Source of the DNA: Catonia carolina
Lineage: Eukaryota > Arthropoda > Insecta > Hemiptera > Achilidae
Length of the DNA: 64,000 nt
Assembly: GCA_035578175.1 (NCBI GenBank)
Contig: JAQMRL010000004.1
Span: forward strand, 76,051,901 to 76,115,900
Reading direction: 5' to 3'
In this document: positions 32,209 to 42,519 of the stretch, one piece after another
Position numbering within the stretch: position 1 is the stretch's first letter
How the letters are laid out: each line of letters begins with the position of its first letter
The notes under the pieces: model-generated
The model's database searches: none
The model's input: the letters and a program-made list of their open reading frames with translations, nothing else
What the model was told of the DNA's origin: nothing
Translations under genes and position numbers: made by a program

Positions 32209-32346
32209 ACACCAATCGCTAACAACATGTTTATTGGATTCAAGGGGTCTAAAAACGTGTAGATCCGGTGAAAACTCGATTTCGAAAAATCGACATGAAA
32301 ACAATACTTTCCTTCCTATATATTCATATAGGCAAGAGAAAGTAAA
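31370..32346 (-). mobile_element. HINE copy 7, full length
   Basis: On the plus strand it runs from TCTGGTGTGAAACACTCACA to AGGCAAGAGAAAGTAAAA, with a (CA)n/(CG)n tract at 32141-32213. It begins immediately at the A-rich tail of the SINE4. Confidence 0.9.
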
Positions 32347-32347
32347 A

Positions 32348-32420
32348 ATGGGAGTCAGCTGTTAAACAGCTGATTCGCGACAACGACTTTTACCTTTACA
32401 CCATCCGGGCGGGTTAATAT
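32348..32420 (-). mobile_element. SINE4 head fragment
   Basis: GGAGTCAGCTGTTAAACAGC and CTTTACACCATCCGGGCGGG are the complement of a SINE4 head; the B box and body are missing. Confidence 0.55.
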
Positions 32421-32927
32421 GTTTTTAATAACGATTTCACAACCCTACGCTTTGAAAGGGGAGATTGCACGATGATTTTAACTCAAAACTTCAATTTTAG
32501 GTTTTTTATGTTTTTCAATAGTTTAGGCCTAGATCTACCAGAAAAACATTAAATTTCGTCAAAAAAATATTTTTTTTATGAAAAAATTAAGTTTTTATTA
32601 GGTTTACTCAGAAAGATTATCATATTACGAAGAACTAATATTTTTTCATAACTTTATATTACTCGTTTTAGAGCATATAGAATTTTAGTTTTTTAAATAT
32701 CTGCATCATGGTTTTTAATATTCTCAGCTGTTGGTTCAGCTTTCTAAACAACTGGTAATGAGAAATTTACTTGTTTGTGTACATATTGTTTTTGATGTGT
32801 GTCTTCTTGTTTCCTACCTTTTATCGTAAATTTAAATTTTTAACACTAAGGTACATTTTTCTCCTCAGAAACCAACAAACCTACCAGGCTAAAATTTTAC
32901 TTGAAAATTATCTTGTATATCCACATA

Positions 32928-34293
32928 CAGGGTGGACCAGGAGGAAAGAAAACATTTTAACAGGTGATTGTAGACCTAAAAACAAGACAAAAAGTTCATA
33001 TAAACATATGTCTGGAAATGCTTCGTTAGCGAGATAAATCTAGCGAAAGATTTCGCCCAGATTTCTACTCCGAGGATTAAATGAAACCGAATGAAATTAA
33101 ATTTTTGTGTTTTAAACAAGTTATTTTACAAACTAAGGGACTTACAGTACTGGGACCTAGTTTTATCAATTTTTCAAGTCAAAATTCATATGAAACGATC
33201 AAATGTTTGTCTTAATTACCGTTCTAATTGGTTCAATCCGGTTTATGTTTATATGTATATATAAACATTTTGTCTTGTTTTTACTTTCCCTTGCCTATAT
33301 GAATATATAGGAAGGAAAGTATTGTTTTCATGTCGATTTTTCGAAATCGAGTTTTCACCGGATCTATACGTTTTCAGACCCCCTGAACCCAAAAAACATG
33401 TTTTTAGCGATTGGTCTGTGTGTGTGTCTGTGTCTGTGTGTGTGTGTGTGTGTGTGTATACAAAATATCTCAAGAACGGAACATCGTACGAACTTGAAAC
33501 TTAAAACTTAAGTTGCATACCACTACCGGACCCGACACGAACACTTTCATCAAAATCGGTCAACCGGAAGTAGTAGTTTATTCGTGTAATTTTTCACTTT
33601 TTGTGATTTTCTCAAAAACTGGTCCTACGATTTTTTTAAAAAAATACCTGGTTTACTCAATTTTTTATTCTCTACAAGATAGGGTAGGCGCGATGTTTGC
33701 TGAAATTCTCGATGAGGCTGTTTTCACGTAAAAACATTTTTTTTTTAAATTACGGCTTTTATATGCATTTTAGCGCAAAACGTTATATAATAAAAGTTGT
33801 AGAGAATTTAAAATTCTACAACTTTTATTTGAAACGTTTTTTTGTATAACGCTTAGTTTAGCAGTTTATTAGCGATTTTCTGATTTTTTCTCACGAAAAC
33901 GTGTGAAAAATCGATTTATTTAAGATTTCGGCCTTAGAATCCATTTTACGACAAAAGTGTATATAATCAAATTTATAGAAAATTAAAAGATCTACAACTT
34001 TTATTTAAAGCATTTTTCGCTACAGAGCCTAGTTTAACGTGAAAGTTGGATTTTCCGTTTTTTTAAGCCAAACTGAGTTCGATTTTCATTTTGCGTCTTT
34101 CACTCATGATTAAAATAAGGTTATGTTTTTTGAGGATAGTTTTTTGTTTATTTTTAATGTTTTATTACTAATATTAGGTTATAATGTTTAAATTATTTTT
34201 ATTGGCAAGAGAATGTTGTGTGAGTGTTTCACACCAGACATTTAGGTCTACAATCACCTGTTAAAATGTTTTCTTTCCTTCCGGTCCACCCTG
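32928..34293. mobile_element. MITE with CAGGGTGGACC ends, split by HINE
   Basis: CAGGGTGGACCAGGAGGAAA (32928) and its near-perfect complement ending GGTCCACCCTG (34293) are long inverted arms (over 70 bp). TA flanks both. Copy 1 of repeat R supplies the empty site (CCTCATATACCGACA), proving a TA duplication. Its inner sequence resembles the fold-back at 21552-22384. Confidence 0.8.
33281..34238 (+). mobile_element. HINE copy 8, full length, inside the MITE's right arm
   Basis: TTACTTTCCCTTGCC to TTCACACCAGA. It has a GT tract at 33418-33457, two internal units and the central palindrome. Pairing the MITE arms shows the host read ...CTTGTTTTTAGGTCTAC before insertion, so HINE entered a T run without duplication. 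Confidence 0.9.
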
Positions 34294-34524
34294 TATACCA
34301 ACATTTTTATGATTTTCTCAGAAGCTCCAAAAATTAGTAATACGCAAAACACGTGGAAAATAATTGGTAAAAATTTTATGTTATTCGTAATTTTTAAAAA
34401 AATTGTTATCATCCAAAGATTAAATTAAAAAAATGTCAGTAGCTCGAGAAGAAATTCGACACCTATAGTGTGTAGTGTTTAATTTCCCTTTCTTTTACCA
34501 ATCCTATGAAAAATGTACTTAAAA

Positions 34525-34680
34525 ATTGGCTGGCCGGCCCATGGTGTAGTGGTCAGCACAACTGGCTACTATGCCGGGGTCCCGGGTTCGATTCCCGGTC
34601 AGGTCTGGCATTTTTTTCATCTGTAAATCACCACATATCATTACCTACGCACAAGCCGAAGGCTTATGTAGGCATCATCA
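34525..34680 (+). mobile_element. SINE3, plus strand
   Basis: GGCCGGCCCATGGTGTAGTG (A-box region), GGTCCCGGGTTCGATTCCCG (B box), then the tail TCATCTGTAAATCACC to CACTCAATAAAAAAAAT. It is the best SINE3 head in the window. The T-arm stem is perfect but the acceptor arms do not pair, so it is not called a tRNA gene. Confidence 0.75.
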
Positions 34681-34756
34681 CTCAATAAAAAAAATAAAAA
34701 AAATAGCAAATTTAACATTGGCGGGATACAAAGTACAGTCTCCCCTTAAATTTTAA

Positions 34757-35316
34757 GTTTTGAATCAGTGTCTACATAATGTATCCTAGTTGATGGGGTG
34801 GTTGTCATACACCAAAAATGTTGTTTTTTTTTTTATAAGAGAGCGTATCCTATATTAAATTTTTTTATGTTGAGGATCTGAAAAGTTTCTATACTTTATT
34901 GACACCCGGTAGATAAACGACAACAAAATTTATCTCTAAATTTTCATTTAAATACTTATGAAAAATTGATGTTGAATAGGTACAACGTAAACAAGGGTTG
35001 GATTATGACGTTTTGAGAAGGCCGTGATAGGCCGTGTGAGTGCAGTTAACACAGTAAATGGGTTAAGTGGTCGTAGCTGGTTCATAGTTGCTGTGATCGA
35101 CGAACCACTTTACTCCGATCTCATCTAATATTAAATTCAATTTCAACATAAACTCGTGTCTAGTTTATTGAAACACCGGTTAATAGAGTAATTCAATTAA
35201 TCGAACTATCTCAATCTACTTCTCAATACCATTAAACAATGATTTAAAAAAAACTTGGACATTATGCTTCTAATTTTCAGTATTAAGAGAGAAACGGAAT
35301 AATTAAATGTGTATAT
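34757..35316. other. No feature recognised
   Basis: No supported open frame or known repeat. Confidence 0.35.
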
Positions 35317-36065
35317 GAGGTGTGGCTATTAAATAACGAGACTGGCGTTGTAAACAATTTAATTTTAATTTTATACAAATCACTTATTGTCATCTTTAAT
35401 ATATACTCCTTTTCTATCCGTACAACACTCTATGCGAATTTTCCATTGTTGGAAACAGTGCTGGAAGTCATCTTCTGTCAGCTCGTTCAGGACACGTGCT
35501 GGTTTCTCTTTTACAACTTCCACAGACTAAAATCTTATCCCTTTTAATGCAGATTTCACCTTAGGGAACAGAGAGAAGATAATAACATGTGATGAAACGT
35601 GGATTTTTACTTATGATCCGGAAACAAAGCGCCAATCCATGCACCGAGAGCCAAACTTCACCGAGAGCCAAAAAAGCTCGAATGAGCAAGTCAAAATTTA
35701 AAGCAATGATGATTGTTTTTTTTATGTCCATGGGATTGTGTACCTTCACTTGGTTCCTGAAGGTCAAAATATTAATCAGTATTACTACCTTGAGGTACCT
35801 TCTAAGCTACGTCAAAGAGTAAGGAATAGACGCCCCGAAATGTGGAAGGACAAATCATAGGTTCTCCACCAAGACAATGCGCCAGCTCATTCCGCGTTGA
35901 ATGAGAATTTTTTTGTTAAAAAATGAGCTTCTTAGAGCTTAGTAAGTGAAACTCCAAATATTTTTGCCCCTGACTTTCGGATGGTATCGGCTGATGTTTT
36001 CCGTACGCCTCATAACACAACGGGTTTTGATAAAGAGTTGTACTGCATTCTGAACGTGAAATAAA
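35317..36065 (+). pseudogene. Rearranged mariner derivative M2, copy A
   Basis: Starts GAGGTGTGGCTATTAAATAA. The first ~255 bp are the transposase C-terminal part in reverse (on the minus strand: LFPKVKSALKG, then LNELTEDDFQHCFQQWKIRI). From about 35575 the sequence turns to sense: IITCDETWIFTYDPETKRQS (first catalytic Asp), then LHQDNAPAHSA (second Asp). It then decays. The DNA-binding N-terminus is absent and there are frameshifts. Copies B and C share the same inverted joint. Confidence 0.75.
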
Positions 36066-36284
36066 GTACATTTATCAATAATCGACAAGTTCCATTCAAT
36101 TAGTTATTATAATAATTATGTTTGTAGTATCGAGTAACTGAAAAAATTCTCTTAAAAACGATGAAATATATAATTATTAATCGTAGATTGTTTTATTTGT
36201 CAACAATAAAATATAACAATGAGGTTGGTATTGTCGCCGACCGAGGCCGACGACACGTGGCGAAACCTTGTTTGTAAAATTGGT

Positions 36285-36300
36285 GGCCCTAAAAAGGGCC
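36285..36300 (-). promoter_or_regulatory. Histone-type mRNA 3' stem-loop
   Basis: On the minus strand the sequence is AACAAC-GGCCCT-TTTT-AGGGCC-ACCAA: a perfect 6-bp stem, a 4-base loop and ACCA after it. This matches the consensus of replication-dependent histone mRNA 3' ends (which normally have loop UUUC); the last loop base differs. Confidence 0.55.
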
Positions 36301-36580
36301 GTTGTTGGCGGTCGCGAGCCGGCGTGATGGAAGCGCAGCCCGAAGAATGACGGCTCGGCTATCGGGTTCAGGCCTAGCCTTCCCTCAGCGGCAGTTGGGT
36401 CCCCACTGCAGCGTAACAGTGGTGGCCCCCAGAGCCCCGCAGTGTCGGGTCGGCGTAGGGCGTCTGCCGATAGCGCGGCCGAGGCGGCTCTCTCCGGGCC
36501 GGCGAAGGCTGACCGGTGCGTCCACCACCGGTAGCGTAGACCAGGGATGGTGCGTCTGGTCTCGGCTGGGCTTGTCCTCT
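36301..36580 (-). pseudogene. GC-rich decayed gene, possibly histone H3-like
   Basis: This island is far richer in G+C than anything near it. On the minus strand, TATTTAAG (36661-36668) could be a TATA box about 85 bp before ACAAGCCCAGCCGAGACCAG, and the histone-type stem-loop closes the far end. Short stretches resemble an H3 gene: TCTACGCTACCGGTGG and GCACCGGTCAGC near the start, CACCACTGTTACG in the middle. No open frame spans it, a start codon is not evident, and the region is about 170 bp too short. The similarity was found by eye in GC-rich sequence and could be chance. The plus-strand open frame here is probably incidental. Confidence 0.25.
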
Positions 36581-36783
36581 TCAGTCGGGAGCTCTTCTTT
36601 CTTCGTTCTTCTCCGCTTGCGAGTTGAGTGAAGAGTGACTCTCGCGGACGAGGGCCCTCTCTTAAATACCTCTCCGTCGCGTCAACAAGGTGGTGGGGAG
36701 AGACTGTAGGCAGGTAGTGGGACTGTGTGTAGACGCTAATATTGGAAGGGCAGGCGGCGACAATTAATAACTGAAAAATTCAT

Positions 36784-37177
36784 GTTGTTGTTGTTTAGGT
36801 CATCAGCCAAAAAGCTGGTTTGAAACTCTAGAGGCTTTACTAAGTAAAACGAGGAGTGAGGTGGTTTCCCATGCCTTCCTCACTGAGTGGAAAAGTACGC
36901 TTATCAGCATGCCGGGCCCTCTGAAAAGCACACATTTTCCACTCTGCAAATGATACCTTCACTTCATTCATCACAGGGTCTGGCTGTATAATGAAATTCA
37001 TTACTTTCAGAGGAGATAACTCTGATTAGTGTCTTTTACACCTCTACCTCTTCTGTTCTTAAATGATTCAGTCATTTAATTGGCTGACCATGTGATAAGA
37101 AACAGAACTATTTATTTTAGCCCAACTAACAGATTGGGTGTAAATAATTTGACACTCCACCTGTCTCTTATGGGCAG
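36784..37177 (-). mobile_element. SINE1 copy k with perfect 11-bp target duplication
   Basis: GTTGTTGTTGTTTAGGTCAT to TCTTATGGGCAG on the plus strand. GAAAAATTCAT at 36773-36783 and 37178-37188. A high-quality reference for the element's two ends. Confidence 0.92.
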
Positions 37178-37779
37178 GAAAAATTCATAACTGAAAAATT
37201 GATCTAGTTAAACGATAAAATATATAATTAATTGTAGATTGTTTTATTTGTCAACAATAAAATATAAAAATGAGGTTGGCATATATACGGGCGATGTATC
37301 ACAATAATTTTATGTTATCGGATCATTTGTCCACGTTAATTAAATGATATAAGTTTGATGGAAAAGTGTAGACGCGTCTTTTTCAGCGCCCACACGACCC
37401 GTACTCCTACTGTCATCTCCCTTACTCTCTCAGTCTCTTCTCCCACCATTATAATCTCACCCGCATCCCATCCAAAAACCTTCATACTCCCAGATTCTGT
37501 ATTCACATCGCCGATTCAGCGTTAAAAAATATCTCCCTGTGGAAACAGAATGTTCACCTAAATAACGCCAGACTTAATAGATAGGATTCTATGTGAATAC
37601 AACAAACAACTAAAGATTTATATATCAACCTACTTTTTTTACGTTTGTTTTAACAAATTACTGCTCGAATGAACAAGAAACTAAATAGGTACTATATCTT
37701 TAAATATTCGAAAGCCTTCAATGATTGACTCAGAACTAATTTCCCAACTTTCCGATCAATACATAAACTAAAGTATTTT

Positions 37780-37965
37780 TTATTTTTTCTTGCCCTACAT
37801 GAATATATATGGAGGGAAATTATTGTTTTCATGTCAATTTTTTAAAATACAGTTTTCACCGGAAATATACATTTCAGGCCCCCGTAACCCAAAAGGATAT
37901 TTTGAGTGATTGGTTTGTGTGTGTGTGAACAAGATATCTCTAGAACGGAATAATACTCATCGTAT
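37780..37965 (+). mobile_element. HINE 5' fragment
   Basis: TTTTTTCTTGCCCTACATGA through the GT tract to ATCTCTAGAACGGAATAA; the rest is missing. It abuts the next element. Confidence 0.7.
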
Positions 37966-37971
37966 TACATT

Positions 37972-38641
37972 CGAACTCCTGTAACGCGAATTTTCTATAT
38001 CTCGAATTGCATTTCAGTCCCATTTAACCTTCCCATGTAAAAAGTCATCCATAACTCGAATTCCACCATTTCTCTAAGTCGAACTAATTATTTTGTTTCT
38101 TTTGATAAAATTTGTACATATTTCTCAAAATAGGGTTTCGTTCTTTTGAAAAATGTAGTTACAGTGTTGCGTCTTTCATTATAAGAGGATATGTTCGACC
38201 ATAAGAGGGAACAGACCTTCAAAGTCATCTGGTTGCCTTTGTATTGGCCTAACAAGCATAAACCGAAACAATTTCTTTGAATCGACGATTCTTTGGTCGA
38301 CCACAGAACAAAAGAACTATAGTCTGTCGGTCCAATGTACCGTATTCAGCATGTACTGCGTAATTTTGGAATACGGAATACAATATTTGTACAGTACTTA
38401 ACACTGCAGCCAATAGCTAAGCTAAATGCAACGTACAATACTGTATTACGAAATTACGCATGTACAGTAGGCCTATATAATCCACATCTTGTAGGGTACT
38501 GTATTAACCTATGTGGAATGTTCTAATTTTGTTGTTTTTTTCAAATATTTGCTTTGTTTTTATTTTTCCATAACTCGAAATTTCTGTAACTCGATTTGTT
38601 TTCCCCATCCTTTGAGGATTCGAGTTATAGAAGTTCGACTG
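37972..38641. mobile_element. Tigger/pogo-like MITE, second family
   Basis: CATTCGAACTCCTGTAACGC at the left and the complement of its right end (CAGTCGAACTTCTATAACTC) are inverted, with TA on both sides. 'TAACTCGA' motifs recur inside both arms. No transposase frame. Confidence 0.6.
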
Positions 38642-39599
38642 TATTATTACGGTAATACGTATCGATAATACTTATAATACGATATAATATAATAATATGC
38701 ATTATAATAATATAATATAAATAATACGATAAAATTTCTTAAATTAAATAATTTAATTAAAATTTCTGAGTTAGCTAAATCGAATCACCCTACACAAATT
38801 CATCTTGAATCACTCTCATCTTTCACTTCACCTCTCTAGATCACATATAGAATTGTAACTCGGGAATTTATTCTCACACAGGTACTTTGAAACTCCCTCG
38901 ACAAGTTGTGAAAAAATACTACTCCCTTGGCCGAAAAGTTTGACATCGGATTGGGAGGGCAAACACCTGAAAGATAAGGGCGAATCGGAACGTCGGATTA
39001 CACAGAAGGCAAGCAGACCGACCAAGGGACAGAAAATCGTGTATTCCGACGAAGAACGCCAGAAGAGATCAGAAAGATTGAAGGAATACTAAAGAAGACT
39101 CAAGGAAAGAAACTTTAGGAAAAGTACTTCAACACAACAAAAATCGAACTAAGATTTTTCTTCTTTAAGGGAACCGTAACTGGGAAATTTTTTTCACATT
39201 TTTGGTTTTTTCATTTTATGAAACTGTATAGTAATCTGAGTGTTTTGTTATATTATTTATAGCTGTACTGCAATTATTACCAATATAAAATAATATTAAA
39301 TCATTGAAGTGGGGCTGACACCTGGAAAGAACATGCTTCGTGCAATGGAACGACTGGATTCAGGTAAATAGAAGGCACTAAAAAAAAAGAATTTGAAAAA
39401 CAAATATGGGAGAAGAGGAGTTTCAAAATAAAAATACTTGAAGATTTATGTCTTCATGAAGAGGATCCAGACCAACCATCTTAAAGCGCTGGCGTTATTA
39501 AAAAAGTATAAGTTACAATTTACAGTCAGTTTGCGGAAAATCAAGATTTTTGAAAGTTTATGCAAGTTTTCTCAGGAACGGTTAAAGATATCAGTATGA
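38642..39599. other. No gene recognised
   Basis: An (AT)-rich tract at 38640-38770, then mixed sequence. The stretch near 38990-39120 is rich in GAAGA but has no long open frame. Confidence 0.35.
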
Positions 39600-39883
39600 A
39601 ATTTTCAGGATACATTCTACTCATTATTGGGTAGTTTTGCACGCAAGATTATTTAAGAATTGTCAATAGATAATTTTTTTCATTATTTTTTCTCGGAATT
39701 ATTTGTACTTTTTATAAAAATTAATAAACAATTTTTAATACTATATTCAAAAATAAGCTCCCACAACTTTTATTTCAAGCATTAATCTACAGTGTTTAGT
39801 TTAGCATCAATAATTTTCGGTATACGTTCATAAAAAAATCTAAGTTCAGCAAGGGTTGATTTTTAGCTTCATCCACTCATGAT

Positions 39884-40540
39884 AGATTTGCCGGCCGCAT
39901 TGGCGTACTGGTTACGTAATATAAGTTGACGATCGTCAGCGAGAGTAAAACTGGACTATGCGGGGGGTGGAAGTGCTACTATATGTGCTTTTCTAAATAC
40001 ATCATAGCGACAGCTCTAACCATGACATCATGTAGTTCTAGTCTTACTTTGATATTATGTTTGCAACTACTATGTCGTTGTATAAACATCCCATTGTATT
40101 ATTTATTGATTCTTAATAATTATCCTAAATAATAAACATTCATTCTAAATAAGCCATAATACTAGGCCTAAGCTATTTTTAGTATCCTTTTTGGTCATCA
40201 GCAGTAAACTGAATTACTGCGCTCTGACATTGTAGTGATAGACTAGTTAGTCCGTGAGTTCCGTTACATTTGACATTTTGAGTTACACGCTTTATACTTG
40301 TCTTATGCTTTCGAGTTGGCCGATTTAAGTAGGACAGATAGTATAACGTCCTCCGCATGATAGGCGCAATCGTAAACTTATAGCGCGTTACCAGTAGTTG
40401 GTAACGTGCTCGCCTCTCATCATAATTGGGTTCGAATCCCACTCAGGCACGGCATATTGTCATACGTTACAAAAAATAATTTTCATCCCTCACCGTCTGA
40501 ATTAGCAATTGCAGAACAGTTGGACGTTAAACCAAAAAAA
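39884..40540 (+). mobile_element. SINE2 split by element X
   Basis: GCCGGCCGCATTGGCGTA (to 39907) and TAGTTGGTAACGTGCTCGCC (from 40395) are contiguous in other SINE2 copies; the tail ends GGACGTTAAACC. ACTCATGAT at 39875-39883 and 40541-40549 is the target duplication. Confidence 0.85.
39908..40394. mobile_element. Element X, copy 1 (TA-target MITE)
   Basis: Ends CTGGTTACGTAATATAAGTT and CTGGTAACGCGCTATAAGTT (right end read as complement) are inverted over about 28 bp with few mismatches. It lies in the SINE2 A box with a clean TA duplication (GGCG-TA-X-TA-GTTGG). 487 bp, non-coding. The second copy is at 51443-52586. Confidence 0.85.
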
Positions 40541-40655
40541 ACTCATGATTAAAATTATTTATTTCACTTTACATTATATACTTATGATTGAATATAGGCA
40601 ATGTTTTCAATTATGTAAATTGGTAAGAGAAAGTCATGTGAGTGTTTCACATAGA

Positions 40656-41277
40656 TTTATCATTCAATCAAAAAAATCAGTGTAACGTTTGCGAATATTT
40701 ACATTGTTTAATTACATGTAAACGTTGTTTTTTTCACGGAGATTTTCAACGATTTAAATGCAGTACTTGTTATAATAGATTATTATCTTATCTCTTGATG
40801 AGTTACAGTAGAAAATGGTAATAGGTGTAGTGCATTATTAAATGGCTAGGGGGTGAATTAAGTGGGAAAATAGGGGAAGATAACAGAGATTGTAATGTTG
40901 TAGTGTTTAACTTAATCTAGGTCGAATAGATTTACAGAGCCCATCCAGATCTACTAAACTATTCAGTCGTATTGGATTAGTTGAATGCTAAAGTAGTATT
41001 AGTAACTACTATTACGGCGGATTTAATTGAGTGGGAAAGAAGGGGAGGGGTGAGAGAGTAGCAAGGATGTTCAAGCTTACCACAATTTCCTACAAGAATA
41101 ACAATACTAAATTTATTAACCAAAATTTTCATATACTCTTAAGGAAAATTGCCTTTTTCTGCCTGTTTCAGGACAATGAAATATTAAATTAATTACTCTA
41201 GTTCCAGAATTATAAAAATAGTTCTGTTTCTTCTCACAAATTGAATGTTTCAAGGGTAATTAAGTTCGATTTTGTTC
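40656..41277. other. No gene recognised
   Basis: AT-rich, with GTGGGAAA.AGGGGA repeated twice (40862 and 41032); otherwise nothing. Confidence 0.35.
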
Positions 41278-41496
41278 ATAAAAGGCAGGTGGATTGTTAA
41301 ATTATTTGCACTCAATTTACTAGTTCTGTGGCTACAAAAATAGTTCTGTTTTTACCTTCTCTTGCCTATATGAATATATAGGAAGGAAAGTATTGTTTTC
41401 ATGTCGATTTTTCGAAATCGAGTTTTCACCGGATCTATACGTTTTCAGACCCCCTGAACCCCAAAAACATGTTTTTATCGATTGGTCTGTGTGTGT

Positions 41497-41539
<43 letters not shown>

Positions 41540-42390
41540 CAGAATTTCTCAAGAACGGAACATCGTACGAACTTGAAACTTGAAACTTAAGTTACGTACC
41601 ACTACCGGACTCGACACGAACATTTTCATCAAAATCGGTCAACCGGAAGTGGTAGTTTATTCGTGTAATTTTTCACTTTTTTGCGATTTTCTCAAAAACT
41701 GGTCCTACGATTTTTTTTAAAATCGCCTGGTTTACTCAATTTTTTATTCTCTACAAGATAGGGTAGGCGTCGTTTGCTGAAATTCTGGGTGAGGCTGTTT
41801 TCACGTAGAAACGTTGTTTTTTTAAGATTACAGCTTTAATATGCATTTTAGCGCAAAACTTTATATAATAAAAGTTGTAGAGAATTAAAAATTCTACAAC
41901 TTTTATTTCAAACAATTTTTTGTATAACGCTTAGTTTAGCGGTAATTTGCGATTTTCTGTTTTTTTTCTCACGAAAATGTGTGAAAAATTGATTTTTTTA
42001 AGATTTCGGCCTTAGTATGCATTTTACGACAAAAGTGTATAAAATTTAATTTATAGAAAATTAAAAGATCTACAACTTTTATTTAAAGCATTTTTCTCTA
42101 CAGAGCCTAGTTTAGAGAGAAAGAGTGATTTTCCGTATTTCTAAGCCAAACTGAGGTTGATTTTCATTTTGCATCATTCACTCATGATTAAAATAAGGTT
42201 ATGTTTGTTGAGGTTAGTTTGTGTGTTTATTTCTAATATTTTATTATTAATGTTAGGTTTATTGTTAATTATTTGCATTGGCAAGAGAAAGTTGTGTGAG
42301 TGTTTCACACCAGATTTTTTATCACATGTTCAGGAAATTATATGACTGAAGTATTAAAGAACAGAAGAGGTAGAGGTGTAAAAGACATCA
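41278..42390 (+). mobile_element. SINE1 copy l, split by HINE, 3' truncated
   Basis: AAAGGCAGGTGGATTGTTAA to ATAGTTCTGTTT (41352) and TATCACATGTTCAGG (42320) to GTAGAGGTGTAAAAGACATC are contiguous in other copies. Confidence 0.8.
41353..42317 (+). mobile_element. HINE copy 10, full-length reference copy
   Basis: Order of parts: T run and TACCTTCTCTTGCC (5' subterminal motif), TATATGAATATATAGGAAGG, (GT)n at 41484-41537, AACATCGTACGAACTTGAAA, GTCAACCGGAAGTGGTAGTT, first internal unit (AAGATTACAGCTTTAATATG), palindrome AATAAAAGTTGTAGAGAATT / AATTCTACAACTTTTATT, second internal unit (AAGATTTCGGCCTTAGTATG), CATTGGCAAGAGAAAGTTGT (3' subterminal motif), hairpin GTGTGA-GTGT-TTCACAC, CAGA. Length about 0.96 kb, no open frame. 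It sits in SINE1, whose empty sequence is TTCTGTTTCTTATCACA, so the ends are fixed to within a few T residues. Helentrons and their non-autonomous derivatives show the same subterminal inverted repeats, 3' hairpin and T-T target. Confidence 0.92.
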
Positions 42391-42399
42391 TACTATTTT

Positions 42400-42496
42400 T
42401 CAGGGCTGATGAGCTCTGAATCTCTATCCACTTGAGAGTATTGCCCCCTCCCACCCACTTTATAGCTAGCCAATGACTCGCCAGCAACGTTGCCAA
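42400..42496 (+). repeat. ~90-bp repeat shared with 45489-45575
   Basis: TATAGCTAGCCAATGACTCG and CCAGCAACGTTGCC recur inverted at 45489-45535, where they follow mariner M2 copy B. GAGCTCTGAA lies at similar spacing. Function unknown. Confidence 0.55.
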
Positions 42497-42519
42497 CACT
42501 TACTCTCGTAGCTCTGTTA

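Larger units (their letters stand above)
32460..34756. mobile_element. Repeat R, copy 2 (TTAA-type DNA element) with nested insertions
   Basis: The left end GGGGAGATTGCAC and the right end GTACAGTCTCCCC are inverted; TTAA follows the right end, and TGAA precedes the left (possibly a mutated TTAA). It is paralogous to 11765-12780 but interrupted by a MITE (32928-34293) and a SINE3 (34525-34680). Confidence 0.55.
36135..37283. repeat. ~95-bp direct repeats bracketing a GC-rich island
   Basis: TAACTGAAAAA...GTAGATTGTTTTATTTGTCA...ATGAGGTTGG occurs at 36135-36230 and 37188-37280, with few differences. Between them lie the histone-like relic and a SINE1. Without the SINE1 the offset is about 650 bp. 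Confidence 0.8.
39600..40655 (+). mobile_element. HINE copy 9, old, split by SINE2 and element X
   Basis: Diverged internal blocks (CACAACTTTTATTTCAAGCA, CAGTGTTTAGTTTAGC) lead to CCACTCATGAT (39883). The element resumes at ACTCATGATTAAAATT (40541) and ends GGTAAGAGAAAGTCATGTGA, hairpin, CATAGATT. Confidence 0.65.

Noticed and set aside
34530..34605. Possible tRNA gene
   Set aside because: Good B box and T arm, but no acceptor-stem pairing and a conserved SINE3 tail.
36302..36631. 109-codon plus-strand Arg/Gly-rich frame
   Set aside because: Lies in a GC-rich island where stops are rare; the histone-type stem-loop and TATA point to the other strand.
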